Assembly (NCBI RefSeq): GCF_030269545.1
Contig: NZ_BSTN01000023.1
Location: 22,730-86,729, forward strand
From: Actinomadura sp. NBRC 104425
GTDB lineage: Bacteria > Actinomycetota > Actinomycetes > Streptosporangiales > Streptosporangiaceae
DNA length: 64,000 nucleotides
Direction: 5' to 3'
In this document: in pieces, positions 1-10,224 of the stretch
Position numbering within the stretch: the first letter of the stretch is position 1
Layout: each line of letters begins with the position of its first letter
The notes under the pieces: generated by a model
Seen by the model: only the letters and a program-made list of their open reading frames with translations
What the model was told of the DNA's origin: nothing
Database searches by the model: none
Made by a program: the position numbers and the translations under genes

Positions 1-1568
1 CGGTCGCAGCGCAGCCCGACACAACCGTACGCCTCGGCCAGCTTGACGAAGTCGGGGACCCGGCGGCTGTGCAGGTTGGTGTTGGAGTAGCGCTCGTTGT
101 AGAACAGCGTCTGCCACTGCCGGACCATGCCCAGATTGCCGTTGTTGATGACGGCGACCTTGATCGGGATTCCCTCGATCGCGCAGGTGGCCAGCTCCTG
201 GTTGGTCATCTGGAAGCAGCCGTCGCCGTCGATCGCCCACACCTGCGCGTCGGGCGCGGCGACCTTGGCGCCCATCGCGGCCGGGACGGCGTAGCCCATG
301 GTGCCGGCGCCGCCGGAGTTGAGGAACGCGCCGGGCCGCTCGTACTTGATGAACTGCGCCGCCCACATCTGGTGCTGGCCGACGCCCGCGACGTAGTAGG
401 CCTCGGGACCGGCCAGCTGCCCGATCCGCTCGATGACGTACTGGGGCGACAGCGATCCGTCGGCGGGGTGGTCGTAGCCGAGCGGGTAGGTCTTCCGCCA
501 GGCGCGCAGCTGGCGCCACCACTCCTCGTAGTCGCCGCGGCGGCCGGCGTCGTGCTCGGCCTGGACCGCCACGATCAGGTCGGCCAGCACCTCGCGGGCG
601 TCACCGACGATCGGGACGTCGGCGTGCCGGTTCTTGGAGATCTCGGCCGGGTCGATGTCGGCGTGCACCACCTTGGCGTCCGGCGCGAAGCTGGACAGCT
701 GGCCGGTGACCCGGTCGTCGAACCGGGCGCCGAGGGCGACCAGCAGGTCGGCGCGCTGCAGCGCGCCGACCGCGCCGACGCTGCCGTGCATGCCGGGCAT
801 GCCCATGTGCAGGGGGTGGCTGTCGGGCAGCGCGCCCTTGGCCATCAGGGTGGTGACGACGGGCGCCCCGGTCAGCTCCGCCAGCACCTTCAGCTCGGCG
901 GACGCCTTGGCCTTCAGCACGCCGCCGCCGACGTACAGCACCGGCCGCTTCGCCTGGACGATCAGCCGTGCCGCCTCGCGGACCTGCTTGGAGTGCGGCC
1001 GGGTGACCGGGCGGTAGCCGGGCAGGTGCATGGTGACCGGCCAGCTGAACTCGACGGTGGCCTGCAGCGCGTCCTTGGCGATGTCGACCAGCACCGGCCC
1101 GGGGCGGCCGGTGGAGGCGATGTGGAACGCCTCGGCGATCGTGCGGGCGATGTCGTCGGCCTTGGTGACCAGGAAGTTGTGCTTGGTGATCGGCATGGTG
1201 ATGCCGGAGATGTCGGCCTCCTGGAAGCCGTCGGTGCCGATCAGCGGGGTCGCCACCTGCCCGGTGATCGCCACGATCGGCACCGAGTCCATGTAGGCGT
1301 CGGAGATCGCGGTGACCAGGTTGGTGGCGCCCGGCCCGCTGGTGGCCATGCAGACGCCGACCTTGCCGGTGACCATGGCGTAACCCTGGGCCGCGTGCCC
1401 GGCGCCCTGCTCGTGCCGCACCAGGATGTGACGGAGCTTGCTGGAGTCGTACAGCGGGTCGTAGGCCGGGAGGATGGCGCCTCCCGGGATGCCGAACACG
1501 GTGTCGACGCCGACATTCTCCAGGGCGCGGACCAGCGCCTGGGCTCCCGTCATCTGTTCGGTCGTCAT
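1..1568 (-). CDS. ilvB: Acetolactate synthase large subunit, 3' end outside window
   Basis: Thiamine-diphosphate enzyme that condenses two pyruvates, or pyruvate and 2-ketobutyrate, as the first common step of valine, leucine and isoleucine synthesis. The 522 visible codons start MTTEQMTGAQALVRAL and contain the TPP-activating glutamate in HEQGAGHAAQGYA, the SGPGATN loop, and the TPP/Mg motif GDGCFQMTNQELATC ending in NN. The gene runs off the left edge, so the last part of the C-terminal TPP domain is missing. The ATG at 1568 is chosen because upstream in-frame sequence is out of family and a leader/attenuator lies between 1658 and 1766. The regulatory subunit ilvN and ilvC would be expected further left but cannot be seen. 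Confidence 0.95.
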   Translation of the reverse strand, partial: MTTEQMTGAQALVRALENVGVDTVFGIPGGAILPAYDPLYDSSKLRHILVRHEQGAGHAAQGYAMVTGKVGVCMATSGPGATNLVTAISDAYMDSVPIVAITGQVATPLIGTDGFQEADISGITMPITKHNFLVTKADDIARTIAEAFHIASTGRPGPVLVDIAKDALQATVEFSWPVTMHLPGYRPVTRPHSKQVREAARLIVQAKRPVLYVGGGVLKAKASAELKVLAELTGAPVVTTLMAKGALPDSHPLHMGMPGMHGSVGAVGALQRADLLVALGARFDDRVTGQLSSFAPDAKVVHADIDPAEISKNRHADVPIVGDAREVLADLIVAVQAEHDAGRRGDYEEWWRQLRAWRKTYPLGYDHPADGSLSPQYVIERIGQLAGPEAYYVAGVGQHQMWAAQFIKYERPGAFLNSGGAGTMGYAVPAAMGAKVAAPDAQVWAIDGDGCFQMTNQELATCAIEGIPIKVAVINNGNLGMVRQWQTLFYNERYSNTNLHSRRVPDFVKLAEAYGCVGLRCD

Positions 1569-1657
1569 GTTCCTGTTCCTTGGGAGAGGTCGGTGTGGCC
1601 TTGACCGCCGGACGCGCGGCCGCGGGTCGCGGCCGCTTCACGGGTCACGCGGCCAAC

Positions 1658-1680
1658 AAAAAACCCCCGCCGCCGGGTGA
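1658..1680 (-). terminator. ilvB attenuator terminator
   Basis: Read on the minus strand, a short G+C-rich hairpin (arms CCCG and CGGG within 1664-1678) is followed directly by six T residues (1658-1663). It lies between the leader peptide stop (1716) and the ilvB start (1568), where a transcription attenuator should be. The stem is short and alternative pairings exist, so the exact fold needs an RNA folding calculation. Confidence 0.65.
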
Positions 1681-1715
1681 CGGTCGAGGGAAGCGCGCAG
1701 GACGAAGGGACTCGG

Positions 1716-1766
1716 TCAGCCTGCGCGCCGACCAAGTACTACGAGAATGCGGGAAGTGCTCTGCAC
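1716..1766 (-). CDS. ilvB leader peptide (branched-chain amino acid attenuator)
   Basis: A GTG-started 16-codon ORF reads MQSTSRILVVLGRRAG and then TGA. The core Ile-Leu-Val-Val-Leu contains exactly the three amino acids made by the pathway that ilvB starts, and a terminator-like hairpin follows before ilvB. Ribosome stalling at uncharged branched-chain tRNAs would then favour an antiterminator; this mechanism is known for actinobacterial ilvB leaders. An earlier in-frame GTG, four codons upstream, is an alternative start. GAGAG about 9 nt before the chosen start could serve as ribosome binding site. Confidence 0.8.
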   Translation of the reverse strand: MQSTSRILVVLGRRAG

Positions 1767-1818
1767 GGGCCCCACTCTCGCCGACTTCGCGCCGCTGGTC
1801 AAATCCCTGGACGGCATA

Positions 1819-1833
1819 TCTCAGAATGTGAGA
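1819..1833. promoter_or_regulatory. Inverted repeat upstream of the ilvB leader
   Basis: TCTCA and TGAGA are separated by GAATG, about 55-65 bp upstream of the leader peptide start. The site is placed like a repressor or activator operator for the ilvB transcript. IclR-type regulators such as NdgR/LtbR control branched-chain genes in actinobacteria and are an attractive but untested candidate. Confidence 0.4.
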
Positions 1834-1891
1834 CGGCGATGGGGCGGGACGGGCCCTTTCCGGCCGCCGTCCCCGCAGGTCAGGGCGGTGT

Positions 1892-4800
1892 TCAGCCGGC
1901 GGACAGCGCGGAGTCCTCCAGCGGCAGCGTCACCTCGCTCGGCGCGTCCTTCACCTTGAGGTTGGTGCGCACCAGCGACGCGACGCGCCCGGCGGCCATC
2001 GGACGGGCCACCAGGTAGCCCTGGCCGCGCGGGCAGCCCATCTCGCGCAGCAGCTCCAGCTGCTCGGGCCGCTCGATGCCCTCGGCCACCACGGTCAGCC
2101 CGAGATCGCTGCCGAGCCGCACGATGGTGCGGGTGAGCAGGGTGAGGGTCTCGTCCCGGCCCAGCCCGGCCACGAACGACGGGTCGATCTTGATGACGTC
2201 CACGGGGAGCTGCCCCAGGTAGGCCAGCGAGGCGTAGCCGGTGCCGAAGTCGTCGATGGCCAGCCGCACGCCCAGGTCGCGCAGCTGCGACAGCCGCGCC
2301 ACGCTCTGCCCGGCGTCCTCGACCAGCACCTCCTCGCGCACCTCGACCGTCAGCGCCTGCGGCGGAAGCCCGGTCTCCTCCAGCGCGGCCGCGACCGACT
2401 CCACGAAGCCGGGCGCGGCGATCTGCCGGGCGGTGAAGTTGACCGACACGCCGACCTCCCAGGAGTCGCGGCGCCAGCCCGCCACCTCCCGGCACGCCTC
2501 GCGCAGCACCCAGTCGCCCAGCGGGGTCATCAGGCCGGACTCCTCGGCCGGTCCGATGAACTCCTCCGGCGGCACCGCCTCGCTGCCCCGCCACCAGCGC
2601 ACCAGCGCCTCCACGCCGGTGACGCGGGACGTCGCCAGGTCCACCACCGGCTGGAACTCGACGGCGAACTGCTCCTCGGCGAGCGCCCGCTGCAGGTCGC
2701 TGCCCAGCTCCAGGCGGCGTACCACGTCGGTGTGCATGTGCGGGGCGAACACCTCGACCCGGCCGCCGCCCAGCTCCTTGGCGCGGGCCATCGCCAGGTC
2801 GCCGTTGCGGATGAGGTCGGCTGCGCTGCGCCGCAGCCGCCGCTCGGCGTCGCCGGACGCGGCCGGCGCGCGCGGCCGGTCGGGTCCGGCCGCCGGCTCC
2901 CGGTCGCCGGCGAAGGCGATGCCGATGCTGGCGGTCAGCACGATGCCCTTGCCGCCGACCCGGTACGGCTCCTTCGACAGCGCGCGCAGCAGCCGCTCGG
3001 CGAGGTCGACGGCGGCCTGGGTGTCGGCGCCGGGGCCCGTGCGGGCGCCCGCGCCGGAAGCGTCCGGGGGGAGCTGGACGAGCACGGCGAACTCGTCGCC
3101 GCCCCAGCGCGCCACGGTGTCGTCGGCCTGCACGGCCGCGCGCAGCCGCCGCGCCGCCTGCGCCAGCACCTGGTCGCCGGCCGCGTGCCCGGCCGAGTCG
3201 TTGACCGCGGTGAACCCGTCGAGGTCGGCGAACAGCACCGCGACCCGGCCGCCGTCCGGCTGGTGCGACAGCAGCTCGCGGGTGCGCTCTTCGAAGTAGG
3301 CGCGGTTGGGCAGCCCGGTGAGCCCGTCGTGGAAGGTCAGGTGGGTGACCTGGCGTTGCAGCGCGGCCTGCTCGCTCAGGTCGCGGGTGGTCACCAGCAG
3401 CCGTCCGGGGGCCTCCCCGGTGCCGCTGTAGCGGGAGATCGTCGACTCGGTGGGCAGCCAGGTGCCGTCGGCGGCGCGGATGCGGAACGACAGCCGCAGG
3501 GAGTCGGTGTCCTCGTCGCGGACGACGCCGAGGTCGTCGTCGGACGGCGGGGGCGGGTCGTCGACCTCGGGGTCGTCCACGTCCGGCCCGGCCCCCTCCG
3601 CCGGACCGTCGGCGGAGTCGTCGGCGGGGTCGTCGAGGAACCCGCTGAACACCGCCCGCACCCGGGGCAGGTCCTCGGGGTGGATGATCTCGTGCAGGCG
3701 GCGGCCCAGCAGCTCGTCGGCGGTGTACCGGTACGTGCGCAGGGCGCCCGCGCTGGCGTACAGCACCACCGCGTCCAGACCGCAGATCAGCACCGCGTCG
3801 TTGATGCTCTCCGACAGCGCGCGGAAGTGCTCCTCGCCGGTGCGCACCGCGCCGCGCAGCGACTCGTTCTCGCGCAGGAGCTCGGCCAGCCGCGCCAGCA
3901 GCACGATCGTGGCCGACCCCGCCACCAGCGACACGACCGGTTCCAGGCCGTGCGTGGCGGTCAGCGAGTGCCCCGCGACGAACAGCGTCGCCGCGGCCGC
4001 CACCGCCGCCGTGGTGAGGCCGGGGCCGATCATCCGCCCGGCCCGCCCGTCGCCGGCCTCCTCGGCGGACGCGCCCTGCGGGGCGTCGATCGTCACGCCC
4101 TGCGGCACGTCGTCGACGTCCTCGCGGGGGGCGGCCTCGGCCGGGGCCGTCCAGGGGACGAGGACGAGCAGCAGCAGCGCGCCCAGCCGCAGGATGTCGG
4201 ACGGGTCCTGGGCGGGGGCGCCGCCGCGCAGCCGTATCGCCAGCGTCACCACGTCGGCGACGGCGAGCGCGACCAGCGCCGCGTAGCCCAGCCAGGCGGG
4301 GCGTCTGCGCCCGGGCCCGGCGCCCAGCACGAACGGCAGCGCCCCGCATACCAGCACCAGGTCGACCACCGGGTACAGCAGCTCCAGCAGGAACTCGCCC
4401 GGCGACTCGCCCGAGCCGTGGTACAGGTCGCTGAACAGGGCCACCCAGCCCAGCACGAACAGCGCGCATACGCATACGTAGGTGTCGGCGGCATAGCGCA
4501 GCCAGGCCCGTACGTCCCGCGTCATCCGTATCGGCGCGACCAGCCCGACGACCAGGGAGAACACCGCGGCCAGGTAGAACAGGTCGGCCGCCGACAGCGA
4601 CAGGGCGCTGCGGGTCGGCATGGCCGAGAACGCGGCGCTGCCCGCCGCGCCGAGGAACCAGCAGATGGCCGCGACGCCGTACCAGCGCCAGGAGGTCCGC
4701 CACACCGAGCCGCCGTCGGGCCCCTGCGGCCAGCCGGGCGCCGTGCCGCCGGCGCCGCGCGGACGGCGCGCGGCCAGCAGCAGCGACCCCGCCGCGGCGG

Positions 4801-4957
4801 CGGCCGCGGCGGCCTCCCCCCAGGCGACGAACAGCCGGCCGCCCCAGCCGAGGAGCGAGCCGAGGGCGTAGAGCACTCCCGCGACCGCGACCATGGCGAC
4901 CGGCACCGTGCGCGGCGGCAACCGCCGCGGCAGCCGCCTGGCGTTCTCGCCGCTCAT
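1892..4957 (-). CDS. Membrane PAS-GGDEF-EAL cyclic di-GMP enzyme
   Basis: This 1021-residue protein has several hydrophobic segments within residues 18-355, a PAS domain near 372-530, a diguanylate cyclase domain with intact GGDEF at about 619-623 (RWGGDEFAVLV), and a phosphodiesterase domain with intact EAL (GVEALVRWW) and the later DDFGTGYASL motif. It could make and degrade c-di-GMP. The layout resembles Streptomyces RmdB. No RxxD inhibitory site is seen just before GGDEF. A 35-residue Asp/Pro-rich insert interrupts the PAS region (about 442-478). The ATG at 4957 has AAAGGGA nine bases upstream. An upstream reading frame that crosses a repeat array ends in an ATGA overlap with this start. 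Confidence 0.9.
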   Translation of the reverse strand: MSGENARRLPRRLPPRTVPVAMVAVAGVLYALGSLLGWGGRLFVAWGEAAAAAAAAGSLLLAARRPRGAGGTAPGWPQGPDGGSVWRTSWRWYGVAAICWFLGAAGSAAFSAMPTRSALSLSAADLFYLAAVFSLVVGLVAPIRMTRDVRAWLRYAADTYVCVCALFVLGWVALFSDLYHGSGESPGEFLLELLYPVVDLVLVCGALPFVLGAGPGRRRPAWLGYAALVALAVADVVTLAIRLRGGAPAQDPSDILRLGALLLLVLVPWTAPAEAAPREDVDDVPQGVTIDAPQGASAEEAGDGRAGRMIGPGLTTAAVAAAATLFVAGHSLTATHGLEPVVSLVAGSATIVLLARLAELLRENESLRGAVRTGEEHFRALSESINDAVLICGLDAVVLYASAGALRTYRYTADELLGRRLHEIIHPEDLPRVRAVFSGFLDDPADDSADGPAEGAGPDVDDPEVDDPPPPSDDDLGVVRDEDTDSLRLSFRIRAADGTWLPTESTISRYSGTGEAPGRLLVTTRDLSEQAALQRQVTHLTFHDGLTGLPNRAYFEERTRELLSHQPDGGRVAVLFADLDGFTAVNDSAGHAAGDQVLAQAARRLRAAVQADDTVARWGGDEFAVLVQLPPDASGAGARTGPGADTQAAVDLAERLLRALSKEPYRVGGKGIVLTASIGIAFAGDREPAAGPDRPRAPAASGDAERRLRRSAADLIRNGDLAMARAKELGGGRVEVFAPHMHTDVVRRLELGSDLQRALAEEQFAVEFQPVVDLATSRVTGVEALVRWWRGSEAVPPEEFIGPAEESGLMTPLGDWVLREACREVAGWRRDSWEVGVSVNFTARQIAAPGFVESVAAALEETGLPPQALTVEVREEVLVEDAGQSVARLSQLRDLGVRLAIDDFGTGYASLAYLGQLPVDVIKIDPSFVAGLGRDETLTLLTRTIVRLGSDLGLTVVAEGIERPEQLELLREMGCPRGQGYLVARPMAAGRVASLVRTNLKVKDAPSEVTLPLEDSALSAG

Positions 4958-5583
4958 CGCGCCGTGTCCCTTTCTGCGCCGTCGGGGCGGACGGCCCCGA
5001 TCGGGCGCTGCGCCGCGCCCGCTGCTTCGTCGGTATCGGATCTGTCGGTGTCAGACCTGTCGGTGTCGGATCTATCGGTATCGGATCTGTCGGTATCGGA
5101 TCTGTCGGTATCGGATTTCGATCGGACGATCGGGTAACGCCCGGCAGGTGGTGAATCGTGCCCCGCGCAGGGTTCGCGCTCGGGCTGCTGCGGACGCCGC
5201 GGGAGCGCCGGCAGTGGATCAGCGACGTTGCTGCAGTGCGGGATCACCGTGATGCTCAATGTACGTTCCGTAGGTCACGGAGCGATTGAGGCTGAGCGTC
5301 CACCCGGCGACGAACGACCTCGTCCGGAATGCACTGGTCGTCCCGCCTGCCCGGCCGTACCGCCGTCTCCTGACGTTGTGTCACCACCGCGGTGCCCGCG
5401 CCCCGTCGAACATGATCGTACAGTCCGGGCTCACGGGGGTCGCGGCAAACGCGTGTAACGCCGAAAACGTCGAACACGTCGAACACGTCGAAACAGGCAA
5501 CCCGGACACCGGTCCGCGGGAACGGGAATGCTGGAACGGGAACGCCGGACCATCCGTATTACGGAGAGACGAAGGGGCGTGCC
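4958..5583. other. Long intergenic region between the GGDEF-EAL and sugar dehydrogenase genes
   Basis: These 626 bp separate two divergent genes and must hold both promoters. I see no recognisable protein. The features visible are a six-copy 15-bp tandem array (5030-5119), a weak cluster of GTCGAACAC-type 9-bp repeats near 5466-5493, and a ribosome binding site AAGGGG before the plus-strand gene. Part of the region is less GC-rich than its neighbours. Confidence 0.5.
5030..5119. repeat. 15-bp tandem repeat, six copies
   Basis: The unit TCGGTATCGGATCTG occurs six times in a row with zero to three changes per copy; copies four and five match the first unit exactly and copy six differs at its last two bases. 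The period is a multiple of three, so every frame across it stays open; on the minus strand one frame reads Ser-Asp-Thr-Asp-Arg repeatedly. It lies 73-162 bp upstream of the GGDEF-EAL start, so it may be promoter-proximal DNA, or part of a small upstream ORF (4954-5259). Confidence 0.85.
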
Positions 5584-6705
5584 ATGGGACTGCCGAGAGC
5601 GCACCGGCTTGCCGCAGCCGCCGCGGCCCTCCTGCTGGCCTCCGCCTGCTCGTCCGGCTCGGAAGGCGGCGGGCGGGGGGCGGCGAGCACGCCGCCGCCG
5701 CTGTCCGGCTCCCCCGGCGCGTCCGGACGGCAGACCGCGGCCGGGCTCGGCGAGCCCCGGGAGCTCGCCGGGAACCTGCGGGTGCCGTGGGCGATCGCGT
5801 TCCTGCCCGGCGGGGACGCTCTGGTGACCGAGCGCGACACCGCCCGGCTTTTGCGCGTCACGCCGCAAGGGCGGGTCGGCGAGATCGGGCGGGTCCCCGG
5901 CGTCGAACCGGGCGGCGAGGGCGGCCTGATGGGCGTGGCGGTGTCCCCGTCGTTCACCCGCGACCGGCTCGTCTACCTGTACTTCACCGCCGCGTCCGAC
6001 AACCGGGTGGTGCGGTACCGGCTGGACGGCGCGCTCCGGGACGCCCGGCCGATCGTCACCGGCATCCCCAAGGGCGCCAACCACAACGGCGGCCGCCTCG
6101 CCTTCGGCCCCGACGGGATGCTCTACATCTCCACCGGCGAGGTGTACCGAGGGGAGCTGGCGCAGGACCGCGACTCGCTCGGAGGCAAGATCCTGCGGGT
6201 CACCCCCGACGGGCGGCCCGCGCCCGGCAACCCGTTCGGCACCCGCGTGTGGACCCTCGGCCACCGCAACGTGCAGGGCATGGCCTGGGACGACCAGGGC
6301 CGCATGTACGCCACCGAGTTCGGCCAGGACCGCTTCGACGAGGTCAACCGCATCGAGAAGGGCCGCAACTACGGCTGGCCCGAGGTGGAGGGCTTCGGCG
6401 GCCGCTCCGGGTTCACCGACCCGCTGCTGACCTGGTCGACCGCGGAGGCGTCGCCGTCCGGCCTGGCCTACGCCGGCGGGTCGCTGTGGGCGGCGGGCCT
6501 GCGCGGGCGGCGCCTGTGGCAGGTGCCGCTGGACGGCAGCGGCAGGGCCGGGCGGCCCGTCGCCCGTCTGGAGGACCGGTACGGCCGCCTGCGCGCCGTC
6601 GTCCGCGCCCCCGACGGCGCGCTGTGGGTCACCACCAGCAACCACGACGGCCGCGGCAGCCCCCGCTCGGGCGACGACAAGATCCTCGTCATCCCGGTCA
6701 CCTGA
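5584..6705 (+). CDS. PQQ-dependent sugar dehydrogenase-type lipoprotein
   Basis: This 373-residue six-bladed beta-propeller of the glucose/sorbosone dehydrogenase family probably oxidises a sugar aldehyde or aldose with PQQ at the outer face of the membrane. A lipoprotein signal is clear: Arg/His near the start, an Ala/Leu-rich core, then LASAC with the lipidated Cys near residue 22. Family motifs include VPWAIAFLPGG, the NHNGGRLAFGPDGMLYISTG segment with the catalytic His and cofactor contacts, and GRNYGWPEVEG near the C-terminus. AAGGGG precedes the ATG. It stands alone between minus-strand genes. The substrate cannot be named from sequence. Confidence 0.88.
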   Translation: MGLPRAHRLAAAAAALLLASACSSGSEGGGRGAASTPPPLSGSPGASGRQTAAGLGEPRELAGNLRVPWAIAFLPGGDALVTERDTARLLRVTPQGRVGEIGRVPGVEPGGEGGLMGVAVSPSFTRDRLVYLYFTAASDNRVVRYRLDGALRDARPIVTGIPKGANHNGGRLAFGPDGMLYISTGEVYRGELAQDRDSLGGKILRVTPDGRPAPGNPFGTRVWTLGHRNVQGMAWDDQGRMYATEFGQDRFDEVNRIEKGRNYGWPEVEGFGGRSGFTDPLLTWSTAEASPSGLAYAGGSLWAAGLRGRRLWQVPLDGSGRAGRPVARLEDRYGRLRAVVRAPDGALWVTTSNHDGRGSPRSGDDKILVIPVT

Positions 6706-6727
6706 GGGGAGCCGCCGGGTCGCCGAC

Positions 6728-6760
6728 GCGCCGGACGGCCGCGGCACGGCCGTCCGGCGC
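6728..6760. terminator. Bidirectional hairpin between convergent genes
   Basis: A perfect 14-bp stem (6728-6741 with 6747-6760) closes a 5-base loop between the sugar dehydrogenase stop and the gatB stop. It is placed to end both transcripts. It has no T-tract, as is common for such hairpins in high-GC actinobacteria. Confidence 0.7.
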
Positions 6761-6771
6761 GGGGCACCGGA

Positions 6772-8279
6772 TCAGGAGGCGCCGAGCTTGTCCAGGATCA
6801 GCTGGCGGGCGCGGCCCGCGTCGGCCTTGCCGCCGGTGGCGCGCATCACGGCGCCGACCAGGGCGCCCGCGGCCGCGACCTTGCCGCCGCGGACCTTGTC
6901 GGCCACGTCCGGGTTGTCGGCGATGGCCTGGTCGACGATGGCGGCCAGCTCCCCGTCATCGCTGACGATCTTCAGGTTGCGGGCGGCGACGACCTCGTCC
7001 GGGCCGCCCTCGCCGGCCAGCACGCCCTCGAACACCTGGCGGGCCAGCTTGTCGTTCAGCTCGCCGGCGTCCACCATCGCCTGCACCCGGGCGACCTGCG
7101 CGGGCGTGATCGGCAGGTCGGCCAGTTCCACGCCCTGCTCGGTGGCGCGGCGGGACAGCTCGTTCATCCACCACTTGCGGGCGGCGGCGGGCGAGGCGCC
7201 CGCGACGACGGTCTGCTCGATCAGGTCGAGGGCGCCGGCGTTGACGACGTCCCGCAGCTCCAGGTCGGACAGGCCCCACTCGCGCTGCACGCGGCGGCGG
7301 CGCGCGGCGGGCAGCTCGGGCAGGCTGCGGCGCAGCTCCTCCACCCACTCGCGGGACGGCGCCATCGGCACCAGGTCCGGCTCGGGGAAGTAGCGGTAGT
7401 CCTGCGCCTCCTCCTTGCTGCGGCCCGCGGTGGTGGTGCCGGTGTCCTCGTGGAAGTGCCGGGTCTCCTGCACGACCCGGCCGCCCGAGGCCAGCACGGC
7501 GGCCTGCCGCTCGATCTCGTGCCGGACGGCGCGCTCGACCGACCGCAGCGAGTTGACGTTCTTGGTCTCGGTGCGGGTGCCCCACTCCGACGCGCCGCGC
7601 GGCATCAGCGACACGTTCACGTCGCAGCGCATCGAGCCCTGCTCCATGCGCACGTCCGACACGCCGAGGGCGCGCACCAGCTCGCGCAGCTCGGTGGCGT
7701 ACGCGCGGGCCACCTGCGGGGCCTTGTCGCCGGTCGCGGTGATCGGCTTGGTGACGATCTCGACCAGCGGGATGCCCGCCCGGTTGTAGTCGACCAGCGA
7801 GTGGTCGGCCCCGTGGATGCGGCCCGTGGCACCGCCGACGTGCAGCGACTTGCCGGTGTCCTCCTCCATGTGGACGCGCTCGATGCCGATGCGGTAGGTC
7901 TCGCCGTCCACCTCCACGTCCAGGTGGCCGTCGACGCACAGCGGCTCGTCGTACTGCGAGATCTGAAAGTTCTTCGGCATGTCCGGATAGAAGTAGTTCT
8001 TCCGGGCGAACCGGCACCACTCCACGATCTCGCAGTTGAGCGCCAGGCCGATCTTGATGATGCCCTCGATCGCGGCCCGGTTGGTGACCGGCAGCGCGCC
8101 GGGCAGGCCGAGGCAGACCGGGCAGACCTGGGTGTTGGGCGGGGCGCCGAACGTGGTCGGGCAGCCGCAGAACATCTTGGACGCCGTGCCCAGCTCGATG
8201 TGGGTCTCCACGCCCAGCACCGGCTCGTAGCGGGCCAGCGCCTCGTCGTAGTCCATCAACGCCGCCTGCGACATGGTGG

Positions 8280-8283
<4 letters not shown>
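6772..8283 (-). CDS. gatB: Asp-tRNA(Asn)/Glu-tRNA(Gln) amidotransferase subunit B
   Basis: GatB is the kinase/tRNA-binding subunit of the GatCAB complex, which converts misacylated Glu-tRNA(Gln) and Asp-tRNA(Asn) to the correct amides. The 503-residue protein begins MTTMSQAALMDYDEALARYE and contains the family segments VLGVETHIEL, MFCGCPTTFG with VCPVCLGLPG (zinc-site cysteines), KNYFYPDMPKNFQISQYD, and the C-terminal YqeY-like tail ending LILDKLGAS. The ATG at 8283 overlaps the gatA stop by four bases (ATGA), which settles the start and implies translational coupling. A longer in-frame reading upstream is only the shadow of gatA. Confidence 0.96.
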
Positions 8284-9788
<1,505 letters not shown>

Positions 9789-9791
9789 CGC

Positions 9792-10091
9792 TCACGCCTC
9801 CTCGTCCAGGATCCGCGGGACCCGGAAGCGCTGCTCCTCGGCCGCCGGGGCGCCCGCCAGCGCCTGCTCGGGCGTCAGCGAGGGCCGGACCTCGTCGGCC
9901 CGGTACACGTTGGTCAGCGGCAGCGCGTGCGAGGTCGGCGGGATGTCCTGCGCCGCGACCTCCTGCACCCGCGCGACCGCGGAGATGATCTGGTCGAGCT
10001 GGGCGGCGAAGTGGTCGAGTTCGTCCTCGCCGAGCGCCAGCCGGGACAGCCGGGCGAGGTGCGCCACCTCGTCACGGGTGATGGCGGTCAT
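9792..10091 (-). CDS. gatC: Asp-tRNA(Asn)/Glu-tRNA(Gln) amidotransferase subunit C
   Basis: GatC is the small subunit that wraps between GatA and GatB. The 99-residue protein has the typical helical N-terminus MTAITRDEVAHLARLSRLAL and the C-terminal loop with the conserved RVPRIL segment. It is the first gene of gatCAB. Upstream on the minus strand there is a possible -10 TAGGAT at 10131-10136 and CAGGAACG as a ribosome binding site about 13-20 bases before the ATG. Length is normal for the family. Confidence 0.95.
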   Translation of the reverse strand: MTAITRDEVAHLARLSRLALGEDELDHFAAQLDQIISAVARVQEVAAQDIPPTSHALPLTNVYRADEVRPSLTPEQALAGAPAAEEQRFRVPRILDEEA

Positions 10092-10224
10092 CTGGAAAAC
10101 CGTTCCTGAGATCGGATTGGGTTCCCTGCCATCCTATGGGTCCCGCAGGCCACGGCCGACGCGTTCGCCGTCCCGCGCGCCGGGCGCCGGGCCTTCGCCG
10201 GGCGGCGCAGTTTCGGACGGCGGT

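Noticed and set aside
5030..5119. CRISPR array
   Set aside because: The 15-bp units are directly adjacent with no spacers and there are no cas genes; it is a simple tandem repeat.
5466..5493. GTCGAACAC-type 9-bp repeats upstream of the sugar dehydrogenase as an operator array
   Set aside because: There are only about three imperfect copies without dyad symmetry, and they could be chance; mentioned only in the intergenic entry.
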